This document shows positions 23,396 through 34,019 of a stretch of DNA of 64,000 bases, one piece after another. This DNA is from Rhizophlyctis rosea (Eukaryota > Chytridiomycota > Chytridiomycetes > Rhizophlyctidales > Rhizophlyctidaceae), in NCBI GenBank assembly GCA_027596075.1, contig JADGJC010000163.1:25666-89665 (forward strand), read 5' to 3'. The translations under genes were made by a program, and so were the position numbers. Under the pieces are notes generated by a model, which saw nothing but the letters and a program-made list of their open reading frames with translations, had not been told where the DNA came from and made no database searches. Each line of letters starts with the position of its first letter. Position 1 is the first letter of the stretch.

Positions 23396-24390
23396 CACCT
23401 TTAGAGTCCATTGGATGCTGCCGGCTGCCGCTTACACACAATTCACACAATTTGATGACACTTACCCATTGAATTTAAACCACTTGCGTATCCACTTCGC
23501 TTCCGCCTCCATTCAGCTCGTTGGTGAACCGTTGGCGCTGTGTATGTGTATACTGAACATGATGTTAGCGATGCTTGATGTTAGAAACTGTGTGTGAAGA
23601 AGACGAGGAGACATACCTGGCTGAATGGCTTTGCACCGCTGTTGAGTCTCCCGTCCAGCATCCCCATTCCACAGGGTCGCCCAAGACATGGTCGCTGTTG
23701 GTGATGGCTATTAGCACTTGTTGACTATGGGACTGATTGAGTTATTACGTACCTGTGTGGTCTTGGTCGCCCGCAAACCTGCCAATGCCAGCTTCACCCC
23801 GGGTCACTCCACTCCACGTCTTCACCAGGAATCCTGTGGGGGATGCGCATTAAGCGCCAAAGTTTATGAGTGCAGGGTCACCATTCGCGAACGCAACGCC
23901 AAGTATGTGAGGAAACTAGATAGTTCACCTTGTGGAAGTCGATCCGCAACAGCCCAGGGTTTCGGAAGAAGACGGGAACTGTTATCATTTAGTAACATAC
24001 CAACCCCACAACCTAATCGAACTCCCCTAGCGATGACTGCGCACTACTCCAGGCTAGCATTGGAGATCGAACCAGATGGGGCCCTTTCACCACCGAAGTA
24101 CCTTCCAGTCCCCACCAACTATCCGTTGCATAGCCGCTTTCGTAACGCAGTCACCGTTTCACCCCCTACAGCCGAGAACACTCCATCCTTCGGAACCGGG
24201 GATTAACCCGCCGGTGCTCCTGGCAATCCTTCCAGATATCGTGAACCTAGCCATAGAAGCGAGAGAGCGTTTACCAGAAAGCTCCCAACTCTCGGCGTGA
24301 TCTGTAGTGAATGGATGGAATGGTTAGCGAAATCTGTGCGGGTGTCCGGTGGTTTCTGTGGCAGCGGCAGCATCCAGGCGGATATTGATG
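23396..24390 (-). pseudogene. Dispersed gene family, copy 2
   Basis: Best-preserved middle of the family. In transcript order an exon at about 23825-23752 reads FLVKTWSGVTRGEAGIGRFA then GDQDHT. After an intron, about 23700-23633 reads TMSWATLWNGDAGRETQQRC then KAIQP. A next exon ending at 23472 reads EAEAKWIRKWFKFNG or its alternate frame. A short last exon CATCCAATGGACTCTAAA ends at the GTGAGTGCATCAT donor near 23402. Each of these exon ends has a counterpart in copy 3 (29558-30386). I do not recognise the protein. Whether this copy is still translatable could not be settled because the frame between exons is ambiguous. Confidence 0.45.
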
Positions 24391-25168
24391 TGAGAAGACG
24401 AGGTGAGAGCGGATGTGGTCTGAATGGAAGATGAAATAACGATGGCGAAAAAGAGATTGAAGCATGTTAGAATTGTCGGGGAGTCTTTGTCGCATCACTA
24501 ACCCCATTCTGTCAATCATTGACATCATCACACATCCTGTGAATCGCCCAGCCACCAAACCTGATGTGGCTTGGACCCTGCAGTGCCACCAAAGATCACC
24601 ACTCAGGATTTACATTCGAACACCTGGGCCTGTTTGCAGACCCACCTGTGTAATAGGCTTTCGTGAGAGGCCGAAGGTCAATGATCACGTCTGAGGAAGG
24701 CCATAGAAACATGAATGTGAATATTGCATTGGCTAATACATCAGAACGAACTGGTTTGACTGGTTTGTTTGGAAGAACGTCCTCGATCCCGTTTCGTTGT
24801 GAATCCAAAGCGCCCACATTCAAGATCATCCATTTCTCATCCCATGCCCTGGTAATCAGCAACAGCCTTCATTAACTATTGTAATTCAGGACGCAGTGCT
24901 CGTTCAACGCCGGTACTCACGTGTCATTACCTAACACAGTCTGCACGGCCACTTTGTCCAGTCGGTCGGATCGTCACTGGTATATGAACGGGACGGGCCA
25001 GGAAAGACACCCGATCTAACAAATGTTCAAGGTGTGGCGCAGATAGCACGACGTTACTGGTCGTTGTATCATGCAAGGTCAGTCAATTTGAATTGGACAG
25101 AGGGCAATCCCCCCCGCTCCCCCGCCCGCCCCTGCGAGGGCATCAAATATCTAAAATTCTGTCCTCAC
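24391..25168. other. Unassigned stretch
   Basis: A smooth 88-codon minus-strand open frame (24596-24862) reads AWDEKWMILNVGALDSQRNG and LANAIFTFMFLWPSSDVIID, possibly a membrane-protein relic, but it is not recognised. Nothing else was seen. Confidence 0.25.
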
Positions 25169-25205
25169 TCTTCTTCCCTCAAACTCTCCAACGCTCAAAT
25201 CAAAC
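25169..25205 (+). promoter_or_regulatory. Upstream element shared by two winged-helix genes
   Basis: The stretch TCTTCTTCCCTCAAACTCTC followed by CAACGCTCAAAT lies about 147 bases before the ATG at 25316. A closely similar stretch, TCTTCTTCCTTCAAACTTCT then TCCGCTCAAAG, lies 141 bases before the ATG of the second stand-alone winged-helix gene (31139). The shared block is pyrimidine-rich and could be core promoter or 5' leader. The similarity at equal distance argues for common descent of the two upstream regions. Confidence 0.5.
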
Positions 25206-25315
25206 TCAAACCAAAACGCGCACACTTCTCATTACCAACAACAACAGGAACCCCCGCAGCACCATATCCTCCATATCCCCAACTCTCACGTCCCCTCAAC
25301 CACATCCTCGCAAAA

Positions 25316-25695
25316 ATGACGTACGCCGCCATGCTGGCCGAGGCCATTACCTACATCGTGTGTATTCCTTGTTATGTCCACCATTTCCCACCGGCTGCCG
25401 GACACCGCATGCTTACCTTTCATTCCTCTTTCTCACAGAACAAGCCGGTACACCAAAGCGTCCTGATTGATACGATCTTCGACCTCAACGCCGACGTACG
25501 TACTGTTTCAATACAGACACCTGAGAGGCAGTGCTTCCGCCAATCGTATTGACCCTTCCTTCTCTATATCGCTAGAGCATCGAAAATAACGAAAACACTC
25601 GCAAAAAAATACGTCAGACGATTAGTCAGGCCGCACAGGACGGCTACATCAAGCTCCAAGGGGGTGGTGATAACCCCAAGGTCTACAAATGCTAG
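25316..25695 (+). CDS. Small winged-helix (H15-like) protein
   Basis: Three exons, 25316-25357, 25439-25495 and 25576-25695, joined at phase 0 by GT-AG introns, encode 72 residues. Exon 1 is a helix (YAAMLAEAITYI). Exon 2 is a second helix (HQSVLIDTIFDLNAD). Exon 3 is a basic recognition-type helix (ENTRKKIRQTISQAAQDGYI) followed by a Gly-rich wing ending VYKC. The order helix-helix-helix-wing and the final G-x-x-x-x-Y-K pattern resemble the globular domain of linker histones (H15) and other winged helices. The stop codon TAG lies exactly at an exon end: the next bases are GTAAG and a plausible acceptor follows at 25763. An earlier form may therefore have continued into the Ser/Arg/Pro-rich reading (25764 onward). 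DNA binding is inferred from the fold pattern only. Confidence 0.65.
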
Positions 25696-26196
25696 GTAAG
25701 ACATACATGCAGTAAGCTTGTGCCCCGAGGTGAATCATGCTAACATCATGTCCGTTTGAACAGTCCGGACTCACCGTTCCGGGCAGCAGCAGCAGCAGCC
25801 GTCCTGTCCGCCGTCGCCGGGTGCCACGCGGAGAAGTCATCCGCACCACCCCCCTCGTCCTGCGCTCTCGTACGGTTCTCCCGCCGCCTTGATACAACTG
25901 CATCATCATTCAACAAAGGCGGCGCATTCATCAGCCAAAAATCATAAAAAAACAACAAAAAACAAATAAAAATCCAGAAAAAACAAAAAAAAAAAAACCA
26001 AATTTATGTTTGATAGTTTAGGTTTAGGAGTTAAACCATTGTAAAATATATCATTTTATTCTCGCATTCTGTTCAATCAATGGCAAAATGAAGGAACCTT
26101 TCAGCACGACTGTCCAAGACCTCTTTCACTTCACAGCCAGGAGTGCAGGATTTGTCTAACCCCATGCTTTCCGCTGATGTCCTCTACATGTTGTCT
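25696..26196. other. 3' flank of the winged-helix gene
   Basis: Contains the putative lost exon (25764-25895: Ser run, then RPVRRRRVPRGE in the frame of the gene) and then an A-rich stretch (25940-26010) with runs of A, likely the 3' end. No other gene. Confidence 0.35.
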
Positions 26197-26481
26197 TCAT
26201 TTGCGAAGCTCGATGACTTGGGACGTTACGTCTTCTCCTATTTTGTGACCATCATCGCATAATGCGTAGATATTTGCCGTCCTTGTGTCACGTGCTTCAT
26301 CACAGCTCTCTACCTGGCCACTGGCATAGCTCCTCCAATGCCGGTCATTGAGGCATCTGTACTTGTCTGTGAGCAATCGATCTCTCTCCAGCATTCTCAG
26401 CGTCTCTCTCGCAAAGGCTCTCTGCTGACATCGTTTCAATCTTGTTGTTTGATGCTTTTTCTCCTTGTGGATGTTGGCCAC
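26197..26481 (-). CDS. Hypothetical charged 94-residue protein
   Basis: An open minus-strand frame from an ATG at 26481 to a TGA at 26197, rich in Arg, Lys, Asp and Glu (TTRLKRCQQRAFARETLRML, DKYRCLNDRHWRSYASGQVE). Composition and even charge suggest a real or formerly real protein, but no family is recognised and it could be one exon of a longer gene. Confidence 0.25.
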   Translation of the reverse strand: MANIHKEKKHQTTRLKRCQQRAFARETLRMLERDRLLTDKYRCLNDRHWRSYASGQVESCDEARDTRTANIYALCDDGHKIGEDVTSQVIELRK

Positions 26482-26529
26482 CCTCCTTACTCAAGGACTA
26501 ACTATCACCACAGTGTTGGTGTTCCAAGT

Positions 26530-26862
26530 TCATTGACCTTTCCCCCCACACGATCCCTCTGACATCCCCTTCCGCTTTGAAATCCTCACCTGACAAGTGA
26601 TGCTAACATTCTTACAAGGAGGGACCTGCACCGTGCCAGGCTTGCAGCACGTGGTGTCAGTGTCACATGAAGGACAATATCCCCTCTGATAGGAACCACT
26701 GCAGCTCTCGAGAGTGTTCCGGCAAGTGCGGCCAATGGGGGAGCAAGAGGAGGAGCAGCAGTGTGTCACGTAGTGGGGGCTTTGGTGGTGGACTGTCATG
26801 TGAGAAATCAACACTTGACGCACTGGGTGAGTGTGATATTGGAAGCATGGCTCACCTGACAT
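26530..26862 (-). other. Cysteine-rich open frame
   Basis: A minus-strand frame with clustered Cys (THCCSSSCSPIGRTC, then SGSYQRGYCPSCDTDTTCCK and VPPCKNVSITC). CxxC spacing could mean metal binding, or disulfides in a secreted protein. I considered a Cys cluster of a KDZ-type transposon but could not find transposase motifs next to it. Confidence 0.2.
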
Positions 26863-28427
26863 GAGGCACTTGGCGTCCTCCGTGAGGTAGATCGTCCCTT
26901 GGGAAGTTCCTACGCTATGAAGTGCAACATGGAAGCTTATAGCTCAGAGTCATCCAGACGCTTTTCTGGACTCAGGAATCCATCTTCTTATCCGATTACG
27001 CTTTTGACATTACATACTCCACCCTACCAAAAAGCGTCTTTGGGCGCTAAAATGTTGCAACCAAATGCTCGTGATTTTGCGTCATTGGTGCGTTGATATT
27101 GTGCAATCGCAGTATTGTCATCCACGATGGCTAGAATGTTCCAACTTATCTGCTGGAGCAGGTGGATGGGCATCTGGGGGACATTGAAATTCAACATCCG
27201 CGGCGGCATGGAACAGAAGAACCTTGTCATAGACCCTCTTGGCATTGTGTAGGCCTTCACCTTGACATTGCGATAGATTGTATATGCGTTCGTGCTGGCC
27301 TGCTGGCCAGCTGGCTATGTCCTGTAAGTCCCTTGCGATGATCGTACATTCCACCCAACGACCAAGTCAAGACCATAAGGGGAAGGGGAGATCAAGGCTG
27401 GATGTTTCGGTGGCAGGCAAGGCGGGACACCCACAACCTTCATGCAATATGATGCATCAATGGAACAACTACCTATGCATGCTCAAAGCTCCACGGAGAG
27501 CGTTGGAGTGGACTTTCCGTTCCTTGAAGAATTCCCCTACCTCCCGGGAGCTATGCTCTTGTCAATCTGTGCTCTCCAGACGACATGTGGGAGCATACCG
27601 GGTCAGTTGTTGATGCATCTCACCACTGTACGGGGATGGTCGGGAGCTGTTGACGTAAGCAGGTCACCTTCAAATTGGTATATAGGATGCGATAGTTACA
27701 GCTCACTTTGTGCATCCCAGTTTACAGGATAGTGCGCACTTGAGTGATATGTTGCATGGTTCGCAGATAACTATGTGTAATGCTGTCGAGGGCACTTTCG
27801 GACCGCCCAACACGTTCGAGCAGTCAGTTTGCATTGATGGTATGTTGGAAAGGGAGATAATGTTTGAATGTGGTGACGAATGGCCGCTAGGGACTGTAAT
27901 TTATTATAGAAATTGCCCTTCTACAACCATGCAGTGCGAATATGACACCCGTCGCACTCATCACAACGGACTATGATGTTGTTACTTCGTTGACTCCCTC
28001 ACGGACGGACGGACGGACCATGTTGGCTCTTGGTAAGATTGGCATGGGCAGGTGTATTGGCGTGCTCCCTTGATTGTGTATTTACAAGGAACACGGAAGC
28101 GGCATATCATGCGTATGGTGACGATTATTTTTGGCTGTGCATTTTTTTGGTGGGATAGTACTATTTAGATGTGAAAAGAAGATATGAAGTTTTTCGTTAT
28201 GGGGAACGCACGTTGCTGGGACGGTTTGGCTCCGAACACCAGGGTCCTATTGAGGACCCGGTTGATGACTCCCCGCTGTCGAAGCACCGGACATTGCCAC
28301 CGCCACGTCACTGTGCCGGCTGTGCCGCATAGACTGTGCCACCACGCACCCACCAGCTTGTAAAACAACACCCACCCACCTTCGAGAGAAGCATCTAATA
28401 GTAACTTCCACGGGCACGCTCGCTGAG
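26863..28427. other. Unassigned stretch
   Basis: Short open frames on both strands without recognisable motifs. A minor ACGG microsatellite (about five units) occurs near 28000. The last 170 bases may be a very degenerate first unit of the tandem array that follows. Confidence 0.3.
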
Positions 28428-29290
28428 ACTCTCAGGGGCTGTTGAGGGGGTGTTAATGGTGGACATCAGGTGGCACCACCGGGCTGCTCCGCCGTTTCGT
28501 TGCGCACGGCCTTGTTTTGGTCGTGTTGCTGGCTGGTGGGTTGGGAGGAGGTATGATGGGAACTGAACATATGGAAACACCACGGTTACCCCGGGTCAGA
28601 CTCTCAGAGGCTGTTGGAGAATTAGTAAGGAAAGGGTCCATGCAGCGGTACCGGGCTCTCTCACTTTTATGTTGCCCAACACTATGTTGTCTCCGCGCGG
28701 TGGGTTGGTGGGTGGGGAGCAGGTAGGTTGGGTGAGTTTTCAAGGAATTCAGTAGTGAGATCCTCGTAAGACTTTCAGAGGCTGTTGAGAGAGTGGTTGT
28801 CGTGGGCTGTAGGTAGTGGCACCGAGCTGTCTGGTGTTTTGGCTGGACGGGATGTTGTTGTGGGTTGAAGTTTTTGAGTAGATGGGGCGGGGATCAGGTA
28901 CGTTTGGTGTATTATCAAGGAATACGACCATGGGATTCTCGTGAGACTTTCAGAAATTGTTAAGGGACTACTGGTGGTGGACTCTGTGCAAGGGCATGGA
29001 GGTGTCGAGTGTATTGCGTGAGAACGGTGCCGTTCTCTTTGAGGTTTTTTGGTTAGGCGGGTGGTGACCGGGTACGTGGCCTGCAATATCTCGTAAATTC
29101 CACGGTCGAAACCCATCAAACTTTCCGATGCTGTTGAGGGACTGAGGGGGGTGGAGTGTGTTGAATGGCAGACGTTTTGGAGGGGTGTTGGGTATGGAGT
29201 GTGTGAAATGGGGGTTGGGTTTGTCTGGTCTCTTCTCACCTGCTGCTGCGCCACATTCACCTTCAACGACATTCCGAAAACCTAGAACAC
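28428..29290. repeat. Tandem array, five degenerate units of about 172 bp
   Basis: The marker ACTyTCAGAGGCTGTTGA recurs at 28428, 28600, 28771, 28946 and 29120, giving spacings of 172, 171, 175 and 174 bases. Other parts of the unit also recur at matching places: a GGTGGTGGAC/GTGGGCTG block about 25 bases in, a GGCACCGnGCT block, a GGTTGG/GGGTTGGTGGG block in the middle and CTCGTGAGACTTTCAG at the junction. The average period is not a multiple of three and frames change between units, so this is not a protein repeat. It is a short, old satellite-like array. Confidence 0.75.
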
Positions 29291-29557
29291 TTCTCGTTTT
29301 TGCGCCAAGACACATGATGGATCTGTTGGGGAATGATGTTTCGAGTGATATCTGGATAGTTTGCGAGGAACATCTCGATTGCAGCAATGAGCAGAATGTA
29401 GGAAAAGAAACTTTCATGAAGGTTGCTCGGGATGAGGTATCATATATATTATATTACACGACGAAGAGTTTACATGATACTATAACTATATGTATATACA
29501 TGATGCAGTACAAGGAATACATATGTATAGTTATAAGGAGACCGAAGTATTATGATG

Positions 29558-30386
29558 CACTCACCTCACAAGTTCCACTGGATGCCGCCAGCCGCCCCTC
29601 TCAAGCACAAAGCAAACAGTTTCCAAGACACTTACCCATTGAATCCGAACCACTTGCAGGTTTCTTCATCCGCCTCGATTCGGCACGTAGACGAGTATAC
29701 CCTTGAGCGCTGTAGAGGTGGATACTTGGATCTTGTGTCAGTGACGAGGAAGGATGGACTTGAGTGGTGAAGGAGGAAGTTCTCACCTGCCGAATCGCCT
29801 TGCACCGCTGGTAGAGTCCGGTCCCGCATCCCCTTCCGCAAGGGAGGCCAAGACATGATCGCTATGAGGAGGAAAGGAGGAGTGAGAACTTGTTGACGAT
29901 GCGTTGAAGTGAGTGGAGTACACACCTGTGTGGTCTTGGTCGCCCGCGACACCGGCCTTGATCCAGCTTCACCTTGGTTCGTTCGTTCGACGCTGTGAGG
30001 AAAGAGAACCTATGGCAATGAGGTGTGAGCTTCAATCTCGGTATTGCTGCTTCTCTCAATCCAAACGGAAACGAACCTTAGTGATTATTGCCCAAGGCAG
30101 TCGAAACTTCAGAGGGAGCCACTCTCCCACTTCACCCCGAAGCTTACTCCCAGGTTGCGTCCCGACGATCGAACCAACAGGGGGGTAGTAACTCCCGCTA
30201 GGGACTACCTCATCCAAAGACTATCCATTGCAACCCTCTTTCGTCAACGGGGTTCCATGGGAAAGCACACACCTCTACCTGCGTTTCTCCCTCCGTTATC
30301 GTCGTGGCCTAGTGTGGTGGACGAGTTTGGTTAGAATCTGCGAGGTGCGTCGTTCTTCTTCTGTAAGAGCGGCGGCGGCTGCATCC
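29558..30386 (-). pseudogene. Dispersed gene family, copy 3
   Basis: Minus-strand gene-like locus beginning at an ATG (30386) with MDAAAAALTEEERRTSQILT then KLVHHT. Further exons are: about 30270-30210 (VCAFPWNPVDERGLQWIVFG); one ending in GGCGACCAAGACCACACAG at about 29927; about 29866-29790 (starting CGATCATGTCTTGGCCTCCC); about 29705-29640 (RIEADEETCKWFGFNG); and a short last exon CATCCAGTGGAACTTGTGAG before GTGAGTGCATCAT. Landmarks match copy 2 exon by exon. The frames of the middle exons do not join cleanly, so it is probably broken. Function unknown. Confidence 0.45.
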
Positions 30387-30881
30387 ATCGTTTTCTGAAG
30401 CGAGTGTGAAGTATTGAAGAGTATGTATGAAGAAATGAGTAGAAAGAGGATGCGTGAAGAGGAACTGTGAAGACGAGAAATATAATGTCAGAAGAAGAGG
30501 ATGGCCGTTTCCAATAAGCGGGTGGGGGGGTTTTGAAAGGGGGGATTTCTCGACTGTCAGTCGAAAAACACAAAACGGATGATGATTGCCCACTCGGTGA
30601 TCTTTCGTTTACTCGGATTCCATGCCAAAAACAGAGCATCGTCATCAAACGGTTAACCTCGCTGACATAATGGATCGACGATGTGCAATGGTAGTTATCA
30701 TGGCTTAGCCCACTCTACCCATGGATGGGTCATGATTTGAGTGATTTGAGTGAATGGTATGACGCGGTGGGCCAGTACACAGAGGCCCTATCGGGCCAAA
30801 AGACTCAAAATGAATGGTCAACATTGGACCCAAGTATCAAGTTGCTCAGCCCGCTGATCAGCCAGTTCAGCCCACCCACGT

Positions 30882-30961
30882 GAGACACTCTGCCAATTGC
30901 ACATCACTGCACACTATTATGGGAGACACTGCTGCCAATTGCACATCACTCGACACTATTG
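30882..30961 (+). repeat. 41-bp direct duplication upstream of the basic winged-helix gene
   Basis: GAGACACT, then TGCCAATTGCACATCACT and GACACTATT or GCACACTATT, occur twice at 30882 and 30923 with few differences. The duplication ends about 180 bases before the ATG at 31139 and could duplicate a promoter site. Confidence 0.75.
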
Positions 30962-30997
30962 AAATGGAGTGAAAAGCGGTCACACCTCTCCCTCTCA

Positions 30998-31035
30998 TCT
31001 TCTTCCTTCAAACTTCTTCCGCTCAAAGCTCAAAA
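30998..31035 (+). promoter_or_regulatory. Upstream element shared with the 25316 gene
   Basis: See the entry at 25169: the same pyrimidine-rich block, 141 bases before the start codon. Confidence 0.5.
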
Positions 31036-31138
31036 CACCTCCACCGCGAAGAAAAACCCATCCATCGTCCACTCCACCCTCTAACATACAAAACCCCACC
31101 CACAACAACTCACCAACAACACCCCCCACACATCGACA

Positions 31139-31859
31139 ATGGCAGCTCAATCCGTCCGCGCCCGCCTGATCAAAATCATCAAGGAGTCTGTAAGTTACTG
31201 TTTCTCATAATGGCTGTTGGGTTTGTTCGCATTCACAATTCACTAACCCAAGCTCTTTTTGCACTCAACAGGCTGACGGGTTGCCGGAAGATCTGATCAC
31301 AGAATACTACTTCGGTACCCCTGAGGTGAGTATGAGCGACAGTCCCTTATCACTCCTTTGCCTCCCAACCGACCACCTTGCATCCATCAGATCAAATATA
31401 CCAAAAGCCGCAGACATGCGGTGTCGACACAGCTCCAAAAGCTCATCCGCGCCGGCAAAGTCATCAGCACGGACGACACCCCACCTCTCTACAAACTTGC
31501 CGTAAGCATCAATCCTGGCTTCCTCCATCAATAGCTTTGTTCAAGGAGCAAGAGTCTAACCATGGGCATGTCGCCTTTCCATTTAGCCCCTCCGCGCAAA
31601 CCCGGACCGCACTGCAAAGTCCGCTGCCATTGAGGCCATCGCCGCCAGGAAGGTGGATGTGAAGAAGAAGGCGGCGGGGAAGCAGAAGGCGCAAAAGGTG
31701 AGGGTCCAACTGTGCTTGCCTCCTTGTTCCATTAACTGCATACTTACCGCAAATCCTTGACTTGTTCTTTGACAGCTGGCGCCAATCCCCACTCGCAAGT
31801 CCCCGCGGCTCGCCAGCTTCGTCGTCGCCACCACCTCCGCCGCTCCCGCCGCCCTCTAA
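31139..31859 (+). CDS. Linker-histone-like winged-helix protein with basic tail
   Basis: Five exons (31139-31189, 31272-31325, 31391-31501, 31587-31697, 31776-31859), all phase 0 with GT-AG introns, encode 136 residues. Residues 1-17 are helix 1 (VRARLIKIIKES). Residues 18-35 hold helix 2 (GLPEDLITEYYF). Residues 36-72 give a basic helix 3 and wing (SRRHAVSTQLQKLIRAGKVI, then TPPLYKLA). Residues 73-136 are a Lys/Ala-rich tail (AARKVDVKKKAAGKQKAQK) ending in TRKSPRLASF, a likely nuclear signal. A globular winged helix plus a Lys/Ala tail is the layout of linker histone H1, so chromatin binding is a reasonable inference. The sequence is too diverged for me to call it H1 outright. The first three exons have the same boundaries as the 25316 gene, the N-terminus of the RanGAP gene and both H2B loci. 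Confidence 0.7.
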
Positions 31860-33345
31860 GAATCCTCGTCCGGAAAAGTCCACCTTCGCAATAGGGAGAG
31901 GAACACAACGACAAACAAACACCTCTGCATTCCACAATTCCATCACGCAACATCATGTGCGCGCTTGAGTCGTGATCCTTCGACCGTTAGGTGTAGCTGT
32001 AGTGTAGAGGGATTTTGTTTCTGCGAATTTTTTTCATGTATAATATTTTTGGGTTTGTGCTTGTCCAGATTTACAGTTAAATGTGCTTGTGCTCCCGTGT
32101 GCTTGATGTTGCTCCTCTTCGTCCAATGAATGATTTCACTTGCGGTGTGGGTGTTGCGTCTCAAAGAGTCTGTACAGTTCGCGCGGCCGTGCAAGGTCCC
32201 ATTCTTCACCCTGCAAAGCCAATGTTGCTCGATGAAGCTGCCATTACAGTTCCTCAGAAGCGCAATGGAAAGACTTCCATCTCCACCAGCAGCAACCTCA
32301 TGGCCACCAGTAACACGCTATCAGCAGAAGTCAAGCAACGCAACCATAGGTCTCTCTTTTCGGAATCATCTTGTATCACAGTAATGAAACATGTACATCC
32401 ATACACAGCGTCGCTTCGTCAGAGTCCTACTATCCACTGTCATTGTACTCCACTGTCAAATGCTTCGACGATTCCACTCTCACTACCTCCCGTCAAAACC
32501 AATCCGTATCATTCATTGTACTGTTCGAATTAGTTCCTTACAGCGTCCCGACTCCGCATAGTCCAAACTTCCGATCCAATCTTCTCCGCTACGCTGATAT
32601 ACGTCTCGCTGCAGCGTTACTTCCGCTCTACGCCATTGGAAAGTTCGGTAATATCGAATCGAGTCGGCCGTATTTCGGTGCGTGAGCGAATGTATGAGGT
32701 GCAGGAAAGGCTCGAAGTCATGGCGGGAAGAGCGTCCTGTTGCCTGAGATGATACCAATTAGCATTGACGTGGCTTACTGCTCTCCTGTTCAATCTCTAA
32801 CACTCTCCGCAGCAGCAGCATCACTTCACATATACTCTCCGTAGAGTCACAACCCCCCATCCTGCATCCAGCGGTGAAACGCAACCCACACAACTGCATG
32901 ATGCATCTTAGCCTTCGGCCTCGCAGTGCTGTAGACGTCAGCACCTTGTAAGTGGATGCGTTCCACCCGCTCACCCCCTCAGGCCCGTACGCTGATCATC
33001 CCTAAGCCATTTGAAGCATCGAACCCCTTGAAACGTTACTCCACCCCTGCCTCTCACCCTTCCTCCGCCGCACCAGTGGTCGAACCACCTCCTTATGAAA
33101 TTCCCAACACCCCTCGCAGTCCTGACACTATTCGTCGTTTTACCCAACACATCCTGCTCCCGATAAAACTCCTCCTGCTCCCCTACCCCTACACCCCTCC
33201 AATCCCATCGCCAGCACACCCACGACGGGGAACACCTCACCAATGGCAATCAAGAAGTCCGATACGACAAAGTGGCAGTCTTTGAGGTTGATTGCGGGGA
33301 TGGGTGGTGCGGAGCGGATGTGACGGCGACGGAGCAGTTGGGTTA
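31860..33345. other. Unassigned stretch
   Basis: The first 220 bases are the likely 3' end of the preceding gene. Farther on, open frames on both strands (32081-32533 plus, 32956-33285 plus, 32513-32758 minus) show no recognised motif. A minus-strand hydrophobic segment at about 33290-33180 (FVVSDFLIAIGEVFPVVGVL) could be a membrane helix. Confidence 0.3.
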
Positions 33346-33828
33346 TCAAGGGGTTCCGCATGGGGGATGCCTTTGTGGGTGTCGAGGGAGGGGAGGTGGG
33401 AGGATGGGATTGTGGTGGGGTTGGCGGGATGGTTGGTGATGGTTCGACGAGGGGTGAAGCTGCGCTGGTGGGACGTTTGCGTGGGGACCGAGGTTTCGGT
33501 TTAGTTTAGGAGCGAGGAAGCCGCTGGGGATGGGGGAGAAGGTTGGTGGTGGGGTGATTGAAGGGGCCTGAGCATTTCGGTTACTGGTGGGAACGACTGC
33601 TGCGTTTGGGTCCGTTGTTGGGACTGATGGGTTTTGGGGTGCTGCAGCTTCCAGGTCGGCGGGTGCGGCGTTGTGCGGTTCTGAAGCGGGTAGAGCGACT
33701 GCGAGGGTTGCGAGTTCGAGGATAAGGAAGAAGACAAGGAGAGTTTTGCCGTGTGAGGAGAGTATAAAGTTGGTCGTGTGCCTGTAGGATAAACGAGAAA
33801 CGGGGTTTTGAGAGGAAAGCATATGCAT
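33346..33828 (-). CDS. Possible secreted Pro/Ala-rich protein
   Basis: A 160-codon minus-strand frame contains a strong hydrophobic signal-like segment (GKTLLVFFLILELATLAVAL) ending in Ala-Leu-Pro, followed by a Pro, Ala, Asn and Thr-rich region (PASEPHNAAPADLEAAAPQN). If translation starts near the hydrophobic segment this would be a signal peptide and a low-complexity cell-surface or secreted protein. An intron acceptor could lie just before it. No domain is seen, and an overlapping frame of similar length exists, so the call is tentative. Confidence 0.3.
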   Translation of the reverse strand: MHMLSSQNPVSRLSYRHTTNFILSSHGKTLLVFFLILELATLAVALPASEPHNAAPADLEAAAPQNPSVPTTDPNAAVVPTSNRNAQAPSITPPPTFSPIPSGFLAPKLNRNLGPHANVPPAQLHPSSNHHQPSRQPHHNPILPPPLPRHPQRHPPCGTP

Positions 33829-34019
33829 ACGACAAAAACAAACTGCGTGAAACTTATCGTATGGAGTGCTTGAGGTCGTGCTAGCGGTTGTGAGGGTGGT
33901 GTGGGTGTGTCGGCGAAGGTGTATTGTTGGGAGTGGAAACGGTTACTGTCGGATTTGAAGGCCGAAGTTTGAATGGTTAGAAAGAGTTCCGCGTAAGGAG
34001 GGGGCTTCGTGCATATCAT

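Noticed and set aside
26197..28000. KDZ-type transposon, suggested by a Cys-rich frame
   Set aside because: No transposase core motif could be read on either strand next to it.
28775..29417. Repeat-containing protein encoded by the minus strand of the 172-bp array (recurring TASESL)
   Set aside because: The unit is not a multiple of three and the motif falls in a different frame in successive units, with stops between.
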